Positions 1 to 6,130 are shown, numbered from the stretch's first letter. The stretch is 7,721 nt of DNA from an uncultured Paraglaciecola sp. (GCA_905479025.1 CAJQKX010000361.1:1-7721); one strand, 5' to 3'. Notes: generated from the sequence alone by a model not told the origin. Numbers and translations: made by a program.

Positions 1-436
1 ATCATCTTTACTGTTCCACTGTCAGGTCAATAACGAACACTTGCTAACGCATGTGCAAGGCTAGGCCGTACTTTACAGAATTATGTACGCGTTGGTAGCT
101 GAACTGCAAGTAAAGCATGCGAGCCCCGTCGAGTACCAACAGGAACCTGCGTTAGTCACTCAGCTGTTTATCTTTAGGCCTAGACATTTTGCAAACGCGA
201 AGCCTGCTATAAAAATCTGGGGTCAGAGTAGAAACTATTCCTTACCCGGCCCGTATAGTCTGAGCATCGAAGCAACACCTGTTAATGCTTCAAAGATAAT
301 GTGCATCATGCCTTGTCTGCAGGACGTCTGTAGTTGATACCTAAGCTTATCCTGCGCAGCCGGTGCCAATTGCTTTCTTTAGACCGCAGCGCCGAAAATC
401 AAACACCTAAAGCACCTCCACCTGGATCTAACCTAA
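1..436. other. Gene-poor stretch downstream of the ligase
   Basis: No frame here shows a recognisable motif, a ribosome binding site or convincing composition. The two longest plus-strand frames (starting near 83 and 334) have no family features, and the second runs antisense into the ligase gene. On the minus strand, a 47-codon open stretch ending at about 235 contains a segment (223-291) that resembles 3922-3990; it is listed separately as a possible repeat. No intrinsic terminator for the ligase transcript was seen just beyond its stop codon. Confidence 0.6.
223..291 (-). repeat. Degenerate dispersed repeat, copy A
   Basis: Read on the minus strand and aligned without gaps to the minus strand of 3922-3990, this 69-nt block matches at 45 positions by hand count. 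One minus-strand frame gives similar peptides in both copies (EALTGVASMLRLYGPGKE here and EALAGIALMLRQFGQSEP there), each followed by a TAG stop at the same position. Weaker similarity continues upstream on the minus strand to a shared CTACAGAC/TTACAGAC element at about 325-335. Mismatches are not concentrated at third codon positions, so coding ancestry is not demonstrated. It could be a relic of a duplicated gene end or of a mobile element. Confidence 0.4.
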
Positions 437-1717
437 CTAAGCTTTGTTCTTTTGCTTATCAATTAACTGCTTATTGTTTGGTCCTAATGCCACATTTCTC
501 AACGCCACCACTAAGGCAGCGTGAATCCAAAGATAAGGGTAATAGACGATAGACACAAATTGCCCGGCGATCACAAAGCCCCAGAGAGCAGCATCAAAAC
601 CTAGCGAAAGATTATAATAAAATGGCTTATCGGCTATTTTCTCCTTAGACTTTCTAATTTTCGCAGTTTCCTTAAAACAGGCCCATATAACCATCAGATA
701 AACAAACAAACCACTGAATCCGGTGTCAGTCCCAACCTGAATAAATATATTGTGAGGGAGCTGAGCGTTATCGTACAACTTATCATCTGAATAATGCTGT
801 TCGTAATAGGGCACAAAATTATAGTATCCGACTCCGAGCAGAGGATAATCTTTTATCATTTGCCAACCGTTCTCCCAATACAACAAACGCTGCCTCGAGG
901 TAGTATCATCACCCGCATTGCTGAAACGTTGCTTTTGTTCATCAGGCAAAATTTGCCAACCGCCGACACATAAAATAGCAATTAACAACACCGGACCGAA
1001 TTTAGCACGCCCCTTCAGGAAAGTACTGTACAGCTGAAACAACAAGGCGACCTGCGACCCTCGGCTACTAGCCCCCATCACTGTCATAACTCCGGTCATG
1101 GGTATTGCAAGCAGCAGGTAATATTTTAACTTGCTTAAATAGGGTTTCAACGAAACTGCAAACTGATAAGCAATCGGTGCAAAAACCACCATCTGCACCG
1201 CTAATTCACCAGAATTGGTAAAAAATCCAGGCGGTCCCTGAATGCCCCAATCGGTAAAACCAAAGCCTCTTAGCGTCCAAGTTTTAGCCCCAAAAAGTGA
1301 CAATTTAAAACTAGCCAGCAAGAAAACAAGCAAGAATATGTAGAAACGTTTTGGTGTATTGACAATATTAATGATCAAAAAATAAATCACAACCCAAGTG
1401 TAATAATCGGCAATATTCGACCATGACACCTTAGGATAGATCGCAAAAATGCAAGATAGCACTACGATCAACAGATAACTTAGCAACCAAAATGTAAGCT
1501 GACTGGACGCCCATTTTTTAGTGCTATCCGCTAGTAAGCCGATGGCGGAAAATACAATAAAAACCTGCGCCCACGGGAGAAAATTCAACCAGGTATAAAT
1601 TGAATGGGGACGAACATATTCAAAGAAAAAATATGCGCAAATCATCCAAAATGAAAAATGCTCTCTTCTAAAGCAATTCCATATCGAACCGATATTGAGT
1701 TCAAAAAAAGCTCTCAT
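437..1717 (-). CDS. O-antigen ligase/polymerase family membrane protein, resembling exosortase-associated O-ligases
   Basis: This 426-residue inner-membrane protein belongs to the Wzy/WaaL superfamily, which polymerises undecaprenyl-linked glycan repeats or transfers glycans to lipid or protein acceptors on the periplasmic side. About ten or eleven hydrophobic segments are visible. An RPH motif lies at residues 36-38 followed by LPWAQ (47-51), a signature I associate with exosortase-A-type O-glycosylation ligases. Other superfamily features are SSRGS (217-221, with the usual functional Arg), GWQMIKDYPLLGVG (284-297) and PHNIFIQVGTDTGFSG (321-336), placing His322 near the end of the large periplasmic loop. 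Length is normal. The start follows a weak AGG overlapping the stop of the upstream phosphatase relic, only 10 nt away, which suggests translational coupling. The acceptor and the polymer cannot be told from sequence. The family call is firm; the exosortase link is less so. Confidence 0.92.
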   Translation of the reverse strand: MRAFFELNIGSIWNCFRREHFSFWMICAYFFFEYVRPHSIYTWLNFLPWAQVFIVFSAIGLLADSTKKWASSQLTFWLLSYLLIVVLSCIFAIYPKVSWSNIADYYTWVVIYFLIINIVNTPKRFYIFLLVFLLASFKLSLFGAKTWTLRGFGFTDWGIQGPPGFFTNSGELAVQMVVFAPIAYQFAVSLKPYLSKLKYYLLLAIPMTGVMTVMGASSRGSQVALLFQLYSTFLKGRAKFGPVLLIAILCVGGWQILPDEQKQRFSNAGDDTTSRQRLLYWENGWQMIKDYPLLGVGYYNFVPYYEQHYSDDKLYDNAQLPHNIFIQVGTDTGFSGLFVYLMVIWACFKETAKIRKSKEKIADKPFYYNLSLGFDAALWGFVIAGQFVSIVYYPYLWIHAALVVALRNVALGPNNKQLIDKQKNKA

Positions 1718-1727
1718 TATGTATCGC

Positions 1728-2087
1728 CTATAGAAGACGACTAATTATATGATCGACAACCATCAACATATTTACTTCATAGCGTGAAAAATATTCAGAA
1801 TTAGTATTATAAGCATTATGCATATGGGCTGTCCGCTTTGGCCGCCACAACCCAACGAAGGCTAGCTGCTCGGATCGAAGGACGCGGTCGCATTCAGTAC
1901 TCCGGCAAATGTTACCGGAATAAACAATAAAAAACTGTTCAACCTTGTCCCAGGCTATTTGCTGATATTTTTTATGGACACCCAGCCGACAATAAATCTT
2001 CGAACGGCCATAAGTAAGCAAGCCATGCTCGGGGCAGTAGTTGTTTTTTATCCAATTGCAGAGGAAATTGAGCATCATCGCCAACAT
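1728..2087 (-). pseudogene. Decayed low-molecular-weight protein tyrosine phosphatase-like gene (catalytic Cys replaced, truncated)
   Basis: The 119-codon frame contains FFIVYSGNICRS at residues 52-63, which matches the LMW-PTP P-loop (V-C-x-G-N-I-C-R-S) except that the nucleophilic Cys is Tyr56 (codon at 1922-1920; TGT to TAT is one base change). Arg62 of the loop is kept. About 50 residues precede the loop, like the N-terminally extended phosphatases I associate with EPS loci. After the loop the match fades, and the frame ends at about the point where a DLILVM-type strand is expected (MLMVVDHIISRLL). The last 60-70 residues, including the DP motif with the general acid Asp, are therefore absent. 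Intact relatives dephosphorylate Wzc-type tyrosine kinases that control chain length. Here phosphatase activity is unlikely. The frame may persist because it is coupled to the ligase start. A diverged regulatory protein is the alternative. Confidence 0.55.
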
Positions 2088-2220
2088 CTTTACTGGTGCT
2101 GCTTACAAATCTGTAGCTTTCGATTACTCCAGCCACACATGCTGGCGCATGGAAAGATTAGCACATACAAGCCATTTAAGCTCGCTATGCAAATCCAGTG
2201 CTTACAATGGGAATCCATAA

Positions 2221-2442
2221 ATGTTTTTAGTAATCATAATATCAACACCACAAATTTTTGCATCTGCCGCATTTCTAGTTGGGATATTCAATTCTCAGCC
2301 TAGGACAATCACTAATGTAGCTGACGCCGGTGGTAACGTTGAAGCATCACATTCTGGTTTTTTAGACATTGCCGAGACAAACGGCTATGTTGAAAATTTC
2401 ACCGCGAATGAGGGTTGGTCGTCATTCAGCGACGCCATATAA
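2221..2442 (+). CDS. Possible small secreted or membrane-anchored protein (weak)
   Basis: This 73-codon frame begins with a hydrophobic run, MFLVIIISTPQIFASAAFLV, which could act as a signal sequence, although it lacks the usual basic residues before the hydrophobic core. The remainder is polar and acidic with no Cys. A TGGGAA sequence at 2208-2213 lies 7 nt before the ATG and could serve as a ribosome binding site. It is opposite in direction to both flanking relics, and no promoter or terminator is evident. I recognise no family. It may be a chance frame or the start of a truncated exported protein. Confidence 0.2.
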   Translation: MFLVIIISTPQIFASAAFLVGIFNSQPRTITNVADAGGNVEASHSGFLDIAETNGYVENFTANEGWSSFSDAI

Positions 2443-2498
2443 TTTACGAACGGATACACTCCTTAATATTGCCTACCAAATCTCTGGACGCCATATAA
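2431..2498. repeat. 12-bp direct repeat pair GACGCCATATAA
   Basis: GACGCCATATAA occurs at 2431-2442 and again at 2487-2498, 56 bp apart, with partial similarity continuing for about nine bases after each copy. A loosely related inverted version lies at about 2563-2580 (reverse complement GACACGCCTCATATAGTC). No gene start sits next to the copies, so neither an operator role nor a target-site duplication can be argued. Confidence 0.5.
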
Positions 2499-2564
2499 CT
2501 CAAGTACATTCATGTGCTGAGACAACGCGAGCAGGGCTGGACTGGGTTTATTTGCCGCCTAAGA

Positions 2565-2921
2565 CTATATGAGGCGTGTCGCTAAGAGGGATCGGCTGCT
2601 TCTGATAAATTTGCGCATAATATCAGGCACTTGACCCTTGCCGGTTTCATCTGCCAATATTATTTTCGGACGGCATAAGAGACTTTCGTTCCCTACCATT
2701 TCACGAGTGCATGAACAATTCATAATTCGTGGCTCGAATCTGAGTGCAGAAAAAGCATGCCGAGTGGCACTAAGGCAAAGTTTGGGGTGCCCTCCAAGGA
2801 ATCTCATCGGCGCACGAAGCTTTCCTTGATGCCCATAATCGTCCGAGTCCAGAGATGCAATATACTTTAGGCTGACTAGATGTACTCTTTTTTTCTCGCC
2901 ACCGCCCTCCGCTGCTTGCAA
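2565..2921 (-). pseudogene. GT2-type glycosyltransferase fragment (relic)
   Basis: This minus-strand frame contains KYIASLDSDDYGHQGKL (residues 19-35) followed by MRFLGGHPKLCLS (39-51). This is the order seen in GT2 (GT-A fold) glycosyltransferases around the metal/nucleotide-sugar DxD motif, where a typical version reads G-x-Y-I-A-x-L-D-x-D-D, then K/R-L-x-x-Q and F-L-x-x-H-P. The DxD acidic residues are intact (Asp25, Asp27, Asp28). The N-terminal nucleotide-binding half is absent, since only about 18 residues precede the motif and the only available start is TTG. The Gly-Gly...Arg segment normally preceding KYI looks compressed. The C-terminal half has no recognisable acceptor motifs. A full GT2 domain needs about 220 or more residues, so this is a fragment. 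It is probably an eroded EPS glycosyltransferase once cotranscribed with its neighbours. Confidence 0.45.
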
Positions 2922-3043
2922 AACGTCTTGAGGTAAAAATTTTCAGCGAATGCTAAGCCAAGCACGCGGGAATTTTTAGGAAAAAGAACCAAAAGCCCGA
3001 AGAACAGTGCCTCTAGCACAGTAAAGCAACAAAGAATGATGCC

Positions 3044-3760
3044 CTATTCAAAACGCTGGGATGCAGACCGCCCTTCGATCCCATGGACGTAAACGCCGCG
3101 CCTGGCGAGCAACCCATAAACAGCCCACAATATTAGTGTGACGCCAACCATTTCCCCAGTTTCTTCCGCAGCAACTTGGAAAGGCAACAAATCTTTAGGC
3201 ACGAAATTCCCGACAATTTCTAAACCTCCCGCGGAGCCTAAGAAAACAATAATTCCAATAACGCATAGCCTTACGAATTGGCGATCTTTTATGTAACGAC
3301 TCATCAACGCAACTAGGTACAGTAAACCAAGAAGAAATGGAGTAGCGATAACGAACATCCAGATACCAGTAACAGCAAACACAGTGTTAGCCCGGTCCCC
3401 ACCTGACAAAAACACATCGGTCAATTCACCAAGTTTCTCATGAATTCCAACGCTTTCGTCCATGGAAAAAACTAGAAAAAGCAAGCCCATAATTGACAAC
3501 ATCATTGCTGCAGGCGCCAGCCTCTCTCGAAACGAAGCGGCCGCAAGAAAAAAAAATGCGCCTACTACACATAATTGTATGGTTGAATACCACGTCGGGA
3601 GATTTTGCTCTTTACCCATGTCAAACAGGTTTCTAAAGTGGATTCCGAGTGGAGCGTCCAGCAGTTGATCAACTAAATAAATAAGCGCGATTCCCAAGTC
3701 GGCGCAAAACCAAAAAAATATGAATAGCGGCATAGAAAGTATCGTAATTCTCTCAGTCAT
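3044..3760 (-). CDS. Uncharacterised six-helix membrane protein with acidic/His motif
   Basis: This intact 238-residue protein has six likely transmembrane helices at about residues 8-33, 58-77, 83-100, 126-152, 161-184 and 203-219. Polar residues cluster at the membrane face: SMDESVGIHEKLGE (99-112, with Asp101, Glu102, His107 and Glu108 directly after helix 3), Glu181 in helix 5, and AAEETGEM (197-204, with Glu199, Glu200 and Glu203) before helix 6. Such a pattern could bind metal or act catalytically, but that is inference. The start is supported by GAAGGGA 7 nt upstream on the minus strand. The gene stands alone: the next minus-strand material is the GT2 relic more than 100 nt downstream, and the upstream side is non-coding. 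I do not recognise a named family. Distant similarity to ceramidase/PAQR-like (CREST) membrane hydrolases is conceivable but unproven. Confidence 0.75.
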   Translation of the reverse strand: MTERITILSMPLFIFFWFCADLGIALIYLVDQLLDAPLGIHFRNLFDMGKEQNLPTWYSTIQLCVVGAFFFLAAASFRERLAPAAMMLSIMGLLFLVFSMDESVGIHEKLGELTDVFLSGGDRANTVFAVTGIWMFVIATPFLLGLLYLVALMSRYIKDRQFVRLCVIGIIVFLGSAGGLEIVGNFVPKDLLPFQVAAEETGEMVGVTLILWAVYGLLARRGVYVHGIEGRSASQRFE

Positions 3761-3767
3761 ACGTGGT

Positions 3768-3774
3768 CCCTTCG
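3768..3774 (-). promoter_or_regulatory. Ribosome binding site of the six-helix membrane protein
   Basis: On the minus strand GAAGGGA precedes the ATG at 3760 by 7 nt, which supports this start. A TAGAAT element that could be a -10 box lies 34 nt before the start codon (3794-3799), but no matching -35 box sits at the right distance. Confidence 0.6.
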
Positions 3775-3921
3775 CAATTTTTCAACCGACATGATTCTAA
3801 AAGCAGTAAGGTAGGCAGAGTACACCATGTCGCACAAAGATTATAGGGCTTGCATTAATGTTTGCTCCCGAGCCTATAAGTTATTAAAGAACTCAGCCTT
3901 TAGTAGTCCTAAAACTTCGTG

Positions 3922-3990
3922 CCGGAGTAGACGCTATGGCTCAGACTGCCCAAACTGCCTAAGCATCAGAGCAATACCAGCCAGCGCTTC
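3922..3990 (-). repeat. Degenerate dispersed repeat, copy B
   Basis: This is the partner of the segment at 223-291, with 45 of 69 positions identical by hand count in an ungapped alignment. The similar peptide stretch on the minus strand again ends in TAG, and TCTACTC follows the TAG after two bases in both copies. A related CAGAC element lies about 30-35 nt further upstream on the minus strand, with a gap of about 4 nt between copies. It is non-coding by present evidence. Confidence 0.4.
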
Positions 3991-4355
3991 AATTTAATCC
4001 TACGGTCACTGCTTTTTATAGTCTGTAATTCAATAAAGAGAGCCTTTTATTTCAGCCTCCAAAGGCTAGGATTGGCTTGAGTTTTTTGGAACTTTTAATG
4101 AAAATGCTTCCTATGAAACCGTAGGACCCATAACAAGCCGTCAAAAAAACTCTTTGTCAAGGTGATCTGCACTAGGGTAATTGCTACATGGCGAAATACT
4201 TATTATTATTTTATATTAATAAAATATTCCATGGTGGACACAACATATTCATGCACTAGGATACAAGCAAGAGTTTTCATGCGATTGCAAAGGGTAACTT
4301 TACTCGACAGGGGGTTTAGACCTGAAGTCAATTGCAAAAATCATGGACAGATTGA

Positions 4356-4646
4356 ATGCTTTTTATTGGATTGTCCCGTGACGCATTGGCCTATCCAATA
4401 ATCACCTACGATTTCATTAACAGGGCTGCATGTAAGAATTTCAATTCAGCCAGTGGAACTTGCACAAGTGGCGCGCTCTCAATGGCGGTCATATCAGGCG
4501 GCGGCTTCATGACTAATAAGCTTCGTTGCGTGGGGATTGACAAAGGTAGCGCTGGGAGCAGTGGCCGAAGCATTGGTATCGGTGAGAACATAAAGTTTTA
4601 TTTTTCACCGAATGAAGTTGCTGCTCTTTCAAGCCCTGCCCTTTAA
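4356..4646 (+). CDS. Small Ser/Gly-rich hypothetical protein, possibly the C-terminal remnant of a longer protein
   Basis: The frame encodes 96 residues with three Cys (26, 36, 58), a Ser/Gly-rich middle (about 32-75) and an alternating pattern that could form beta strands (LSMAVISGGGF, IGIGENIKFYFS). The stop codon lies 11 nt before a strong intrinsic terminator, which is the main reason to believe that a real plus-strand gene ends here. No Shine-Dalgarno sequence is apparent: the ATG overlaps a TGA in the same frame, and the first 15 residues look unlike the rest. The true start may be elsewhere, or the frame may be the tail of a 5'-truncated gene, for example of a secreted protein. I recognise no family. 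Confidence 0.4.
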   Translation: MLFIGLSRDALAYPIITYDFINRAACKNFNSASGTCTSGALSMAVISGGGFMTNKLRCVGIDKGSAGSSGRSIGIGENIKFYFSPNEVAALSSPAL

Positions 4647-4657
4647 AGGGCCGAAGA

Positions 4658-4680
4658 CGGCGCCAGCGCCGGTTCTTTTT
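4658..4680 (+). terminator. Intrinsic terminator after the small Ser/Gly-rich frame
   Basis: A GC-rich hairpin, CGGCG-CCAG-CGCCG (4658-4671), is followed by GTTCTTTTT (4672-4680). It lies 11 nt past the TAA at 4644-4646, a standard rho-independent layout for plus-strand transcription. A perfect 14-nt palindrome, GCCCTTTAAAGGGC (4638-4651), overlaps the stop codon just before it and could add to the structure. Confidence 0.7.
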
Positions 4681-4905
4681 ACGTGCTTTGTCTAAAGGGT
4701 TTGGTTGGGCGGCAGGTGGTGAAAATACTGAACCTTAAGAGACATTCGCTGCAGCGTCTTTGACTACCATGCTTTAATTTATAGCTATTGCTAGTACATC
4801 TGGCGCTTCCGAGTTGATTGTGAATTTTTCAGAGCCGGATGCTCTAATCCCTGCAGACTGAGGCTTACGAGGTTTAGGTCTTGAAAGGCAGATCTAGACT
4901 GTATA

Positions 4906-4933
4906 AGAAACCTTAACCAGGTTGAGGTTCTCT
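4906..4933. repeat. Hairpin-forming inverted repeat
   Basis: AACCTTAA (4909-4916) pairs with TTGAGGTT (4922-4929) across a 5-nt CCAGG loop, with one T-G wobble. Beyond a single bulged base, three more pairs (4906-4908 with 4931-4933) extend the stem. No T-tract follows on either strand, so it is not a standard terminator. It lies about 280 nt upstream of the lyase start and could be an RNA leader structure or a protein-binding site. Confidence 0.45.
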
Positions 4934-5199
4934 AAAGAAAGGCCATTTCAAACTTTTTTTGTGGCGAAAAGGCAAGGGAATAGGAATATTTTAATATCAT
5001 CAGGGCCGGGCCAATGTCTTCCCTAAATGTCCTGCTGGTTACGTGGTCAGCTACGCTCAAAGACCGTCCAACATTCTCTATAACCGCCAATAAGGTTAAC
5101 TTGATCACATATTCTTATATTGAGCTCTGACTCTTCTCACGAACTCCAGACTCTATGTCATACTTAATCATGTCCAAGCACTTCGCTGCCCATCAGAAT

Positions 5200-5205
5200 G
5201 AGGAA
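5200..5205 (+). promoter_or_regulatory. Ribosome binding site that fixes the lyase start
   Basis: GAGGAA ends 6 nt before the ATG at 5212. The in-frame ATGs at 5155 and 5170 have no such sequence, and starting there would put a polar stretch in front of the signal peptide. This site therefore favours 5212 as the real start. Confidence 0.75.
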
Positions 5206-5211
5206 AGAACG

Positions 5212-6087
5212 ATGAAAACCCGGAAGATGAACATTCTCGTTATGGTTTCTTTTGCGGTCACATTATTAGCATGGGTGCCCCATGCCTCAGCCTGGACGAG
5301 GCACCTTGATTTCAATAGCGGCACTCTGGGCAGCAAAGCAGAGATAGGTGGTGACAGCTTTGATGGGGCTGCGGGAGGTTCAAGCTATGATGCTGGCGAA
5401 GTCTATGAAGGAAACTCATCTGCAAGGCTAAGCGTTACCGGCAGTGAGACAGCATTCGGAGTCTGGGGGGGCATCATTAATCACCCCTCTGATCTCGTAA
5501 GAGGTGACGAAGTCTGGTTTAGAGTTCGGACGTTTATGCCTGCAGGTTTTGACTATAATTCTTACGGTGAAGGTAGTCACCTCAAGTTCTTGCGCATACA
5601 CACCCAGTCGGCAAGTGGAGCCAATCAGGGTTATAACGATTGGTATATAAATCCGACTACTCGTGGCGAGTATGCACATAAGTTCATTTTTGAAGGCCAA
5701 CAACAGTGGTCAAAATTTGGAGACAGCGCTACACAACGGCCAGTGCTGGGTGTCTGGGAAACCTATGAGCTATATTTGAAGTTGGATCCAATACCCGTAG
5801 ACAGTGGTGGAGAGGCTAGAGTAAAAGTCTGGAAGAATGGAATACTACTGGGTGACTTTACCAACCGCTACACATTGGTCGACAATGATAGCGTCAGCGA
5901 TCGAACCCATATTTTTACATATTGGAATGGCGGCGCACCGAAAACCCAACATATGTGGTTGGATGATGTAATCCTAACCACTGATACTCCCAGCGCGGTT
6001 GACGCAGAAGGTAACAGATATATAGGTATGGGGGATGTTACACCTCGGCCTAACCCCCCTGGTTTCGTAGAAATTAGATTGAATTAA
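5212..6087 (+). CDS. Secreted polysaccharide lyase-like protein (heparin-lyase-I-like jelly roll)
   Basis: The product has 291 residues. Residues 1-27 form a classical signal peptide (basic MKTRK, hydrophobic core, ASA then Trp28), so it is exported. The rest reads as one beta-rich concanavalin-like domain with landmarks of the heparin lyase I-like polysaccharide lyase group: DEVWFRVRTFMPAGFDY (99-115), GSHLKFLRIH (121-130), WETYELYLKLD (182-192), ARVKVWKNGILLGDF (202-216) and the closing MWLDDVILTTD (248-258). Such enzymes cleave uronate-containing polysaccharides by beta-elimination; the substrate here is unknown. Within an EPS locus a lyase usually trims or releases the polymer made by neighbouring enzymes. 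It sits 43 nt upstream of the glycosyltransferase and is probably cotranscribed with it. No lipobox or C-terminal anchor is seen. A non-catalytic sugar-binding role is the main alternative. Confidence 0.8.
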   Translation: MKTRKMNILVMVSFAVTLLAWVPHASAWTRHLDFNSGTLGSKAEIGGDSFDGAAGGSSYDAGEVYEGNSSARLSVTGSETAFGVWGGIINHPSDLVRGDEVWFRVRTFMPAGFDYNSYGEGSHLKFLRIHTQSASGANQGYNDWYINPTTRGEYAHKFIFEGQQQWSKFGDSATQRPVLGVWETYELYLKLDPIPVDSGGEARVKVWKNGILLGDFTNRYTLVDNDSVSDRTHIFTYWNGGAPKTQHMWLDDVILTTDTPSAVDAEGNRYIGMGDVTPRPNPPGFVEIRLN

Positions 6088-6130
6088 ACTTCTAGACTCG
6101 GTTCTTAAACTGACGGGGATGTGGGCATAG

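Larger units (their letters stand above)
2088..2564. other. Gene-poor stretch between the phosphatase relic and the GT2 relic
   Basis: No frame of known family was found. The minus strand carries only short open runs separated by stops. On the plus strand there is one weak small secreted-type candidate at 2221-2442, listed separately. A 12-bp direct repeat lies at 2431-2442 and 2487-2498. If the flanking relics were once one minus-strand operon, this stretch probably holds eroded genes that I cannot identify. Confidence 0.5.
3761..4355. other. Gene-poor stretch upstream of the membrane protein
   Basis: Apart from the ribosome binding site next to 3760 and the degenerate repeat at 3922-3990, I see no gene here. 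A plus-strand frame at 4162-4401 has no family features and overlaps the better-supported frame at 4356-4646. A minor stem (AGCCT CCAA AGGCT, at about 4054-4067) lacks an adjacent T-tract, so I do not call it a terminator. The AT-rich run around 4195-4230 may be a promoter region, but no clear -35/-10 pair stands out. Confidence 0.5.
4681..5211. other. Gene-poor leader region upstream of the lyase
   Basis: No convincing gene was found. A 38-codon plus-strand frame (5014-5130) starts MSSLNVLLVTW, faintly like the first strand of a GT-B glycosyltransferase, but it has no ribosome binding site and ends quickly. A hairpin lies at 4906-4933. The promoter of the lyase should be in this interval; AT-rich sequence at 5101-5122 (TTGATC, TTATAT) is suggestive, but its box spacing is too short to call. 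Confidence 0.5.

Noticed and set aside
83..337. Plus-strand frame of 84 codons
   Set aside because: It has no ribosome binding site, no family motif and odd composition, and it overlaps the opposite-strand repeat. A chance frame is more likely.
334..552. Plus-strand frame of 72 codons
   Set aside because: It runs antisense into the 3' end of the well-supported ligase gene and has no motifs.
1959..2303. Plus-strand frame of 114 codons
   Set aside because: It overlaps the phosphatase relic on the other strand, whose P-loop motif is far better evidence; the plus-strand product resembles nothing.
2625..2675. Walker-A/helicase-like reading IILADETGKGQ on the minus strand
   Set aside because: The usual G-x-G-K-T/S is not completed and no other ATPase motif follows; the surrounding frame fits a GT2 relic better.
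2638..2829. Plus-strand frame of 63 codons
   Set aside because: It is antisense to the GT2 relic, with no motif and no ribosome binding site.
4120..4170. TTGACA on the minus strand as a promoter for the six-helix gene
   Set aside because: No credible -10 box follows at the correct distance, and the site lies about 380 nt from the start codon.
4162..4401. Plus-strand frame of 79 codons
   Set aside because: It has no recognisable features or start signal, and it overlaps the frame that ends at the terminator.
4363..4401. 9-bp perfect inverted repeat TTATTGGAT/ATCCAATAA with a 21-nt spacer
   Set aside because: About one such repeat is expected by chance in a window of this size, and nothing nearby suggests a function.
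5155..5211. Upstream ATG as start of the lyase, adding 19 residues
   Set aside because: It would bury the signal peptide behind a polar stretch and lacks a ribosome binding site, whereas GAGGAA sits 6 nt before the ATG at 5212.
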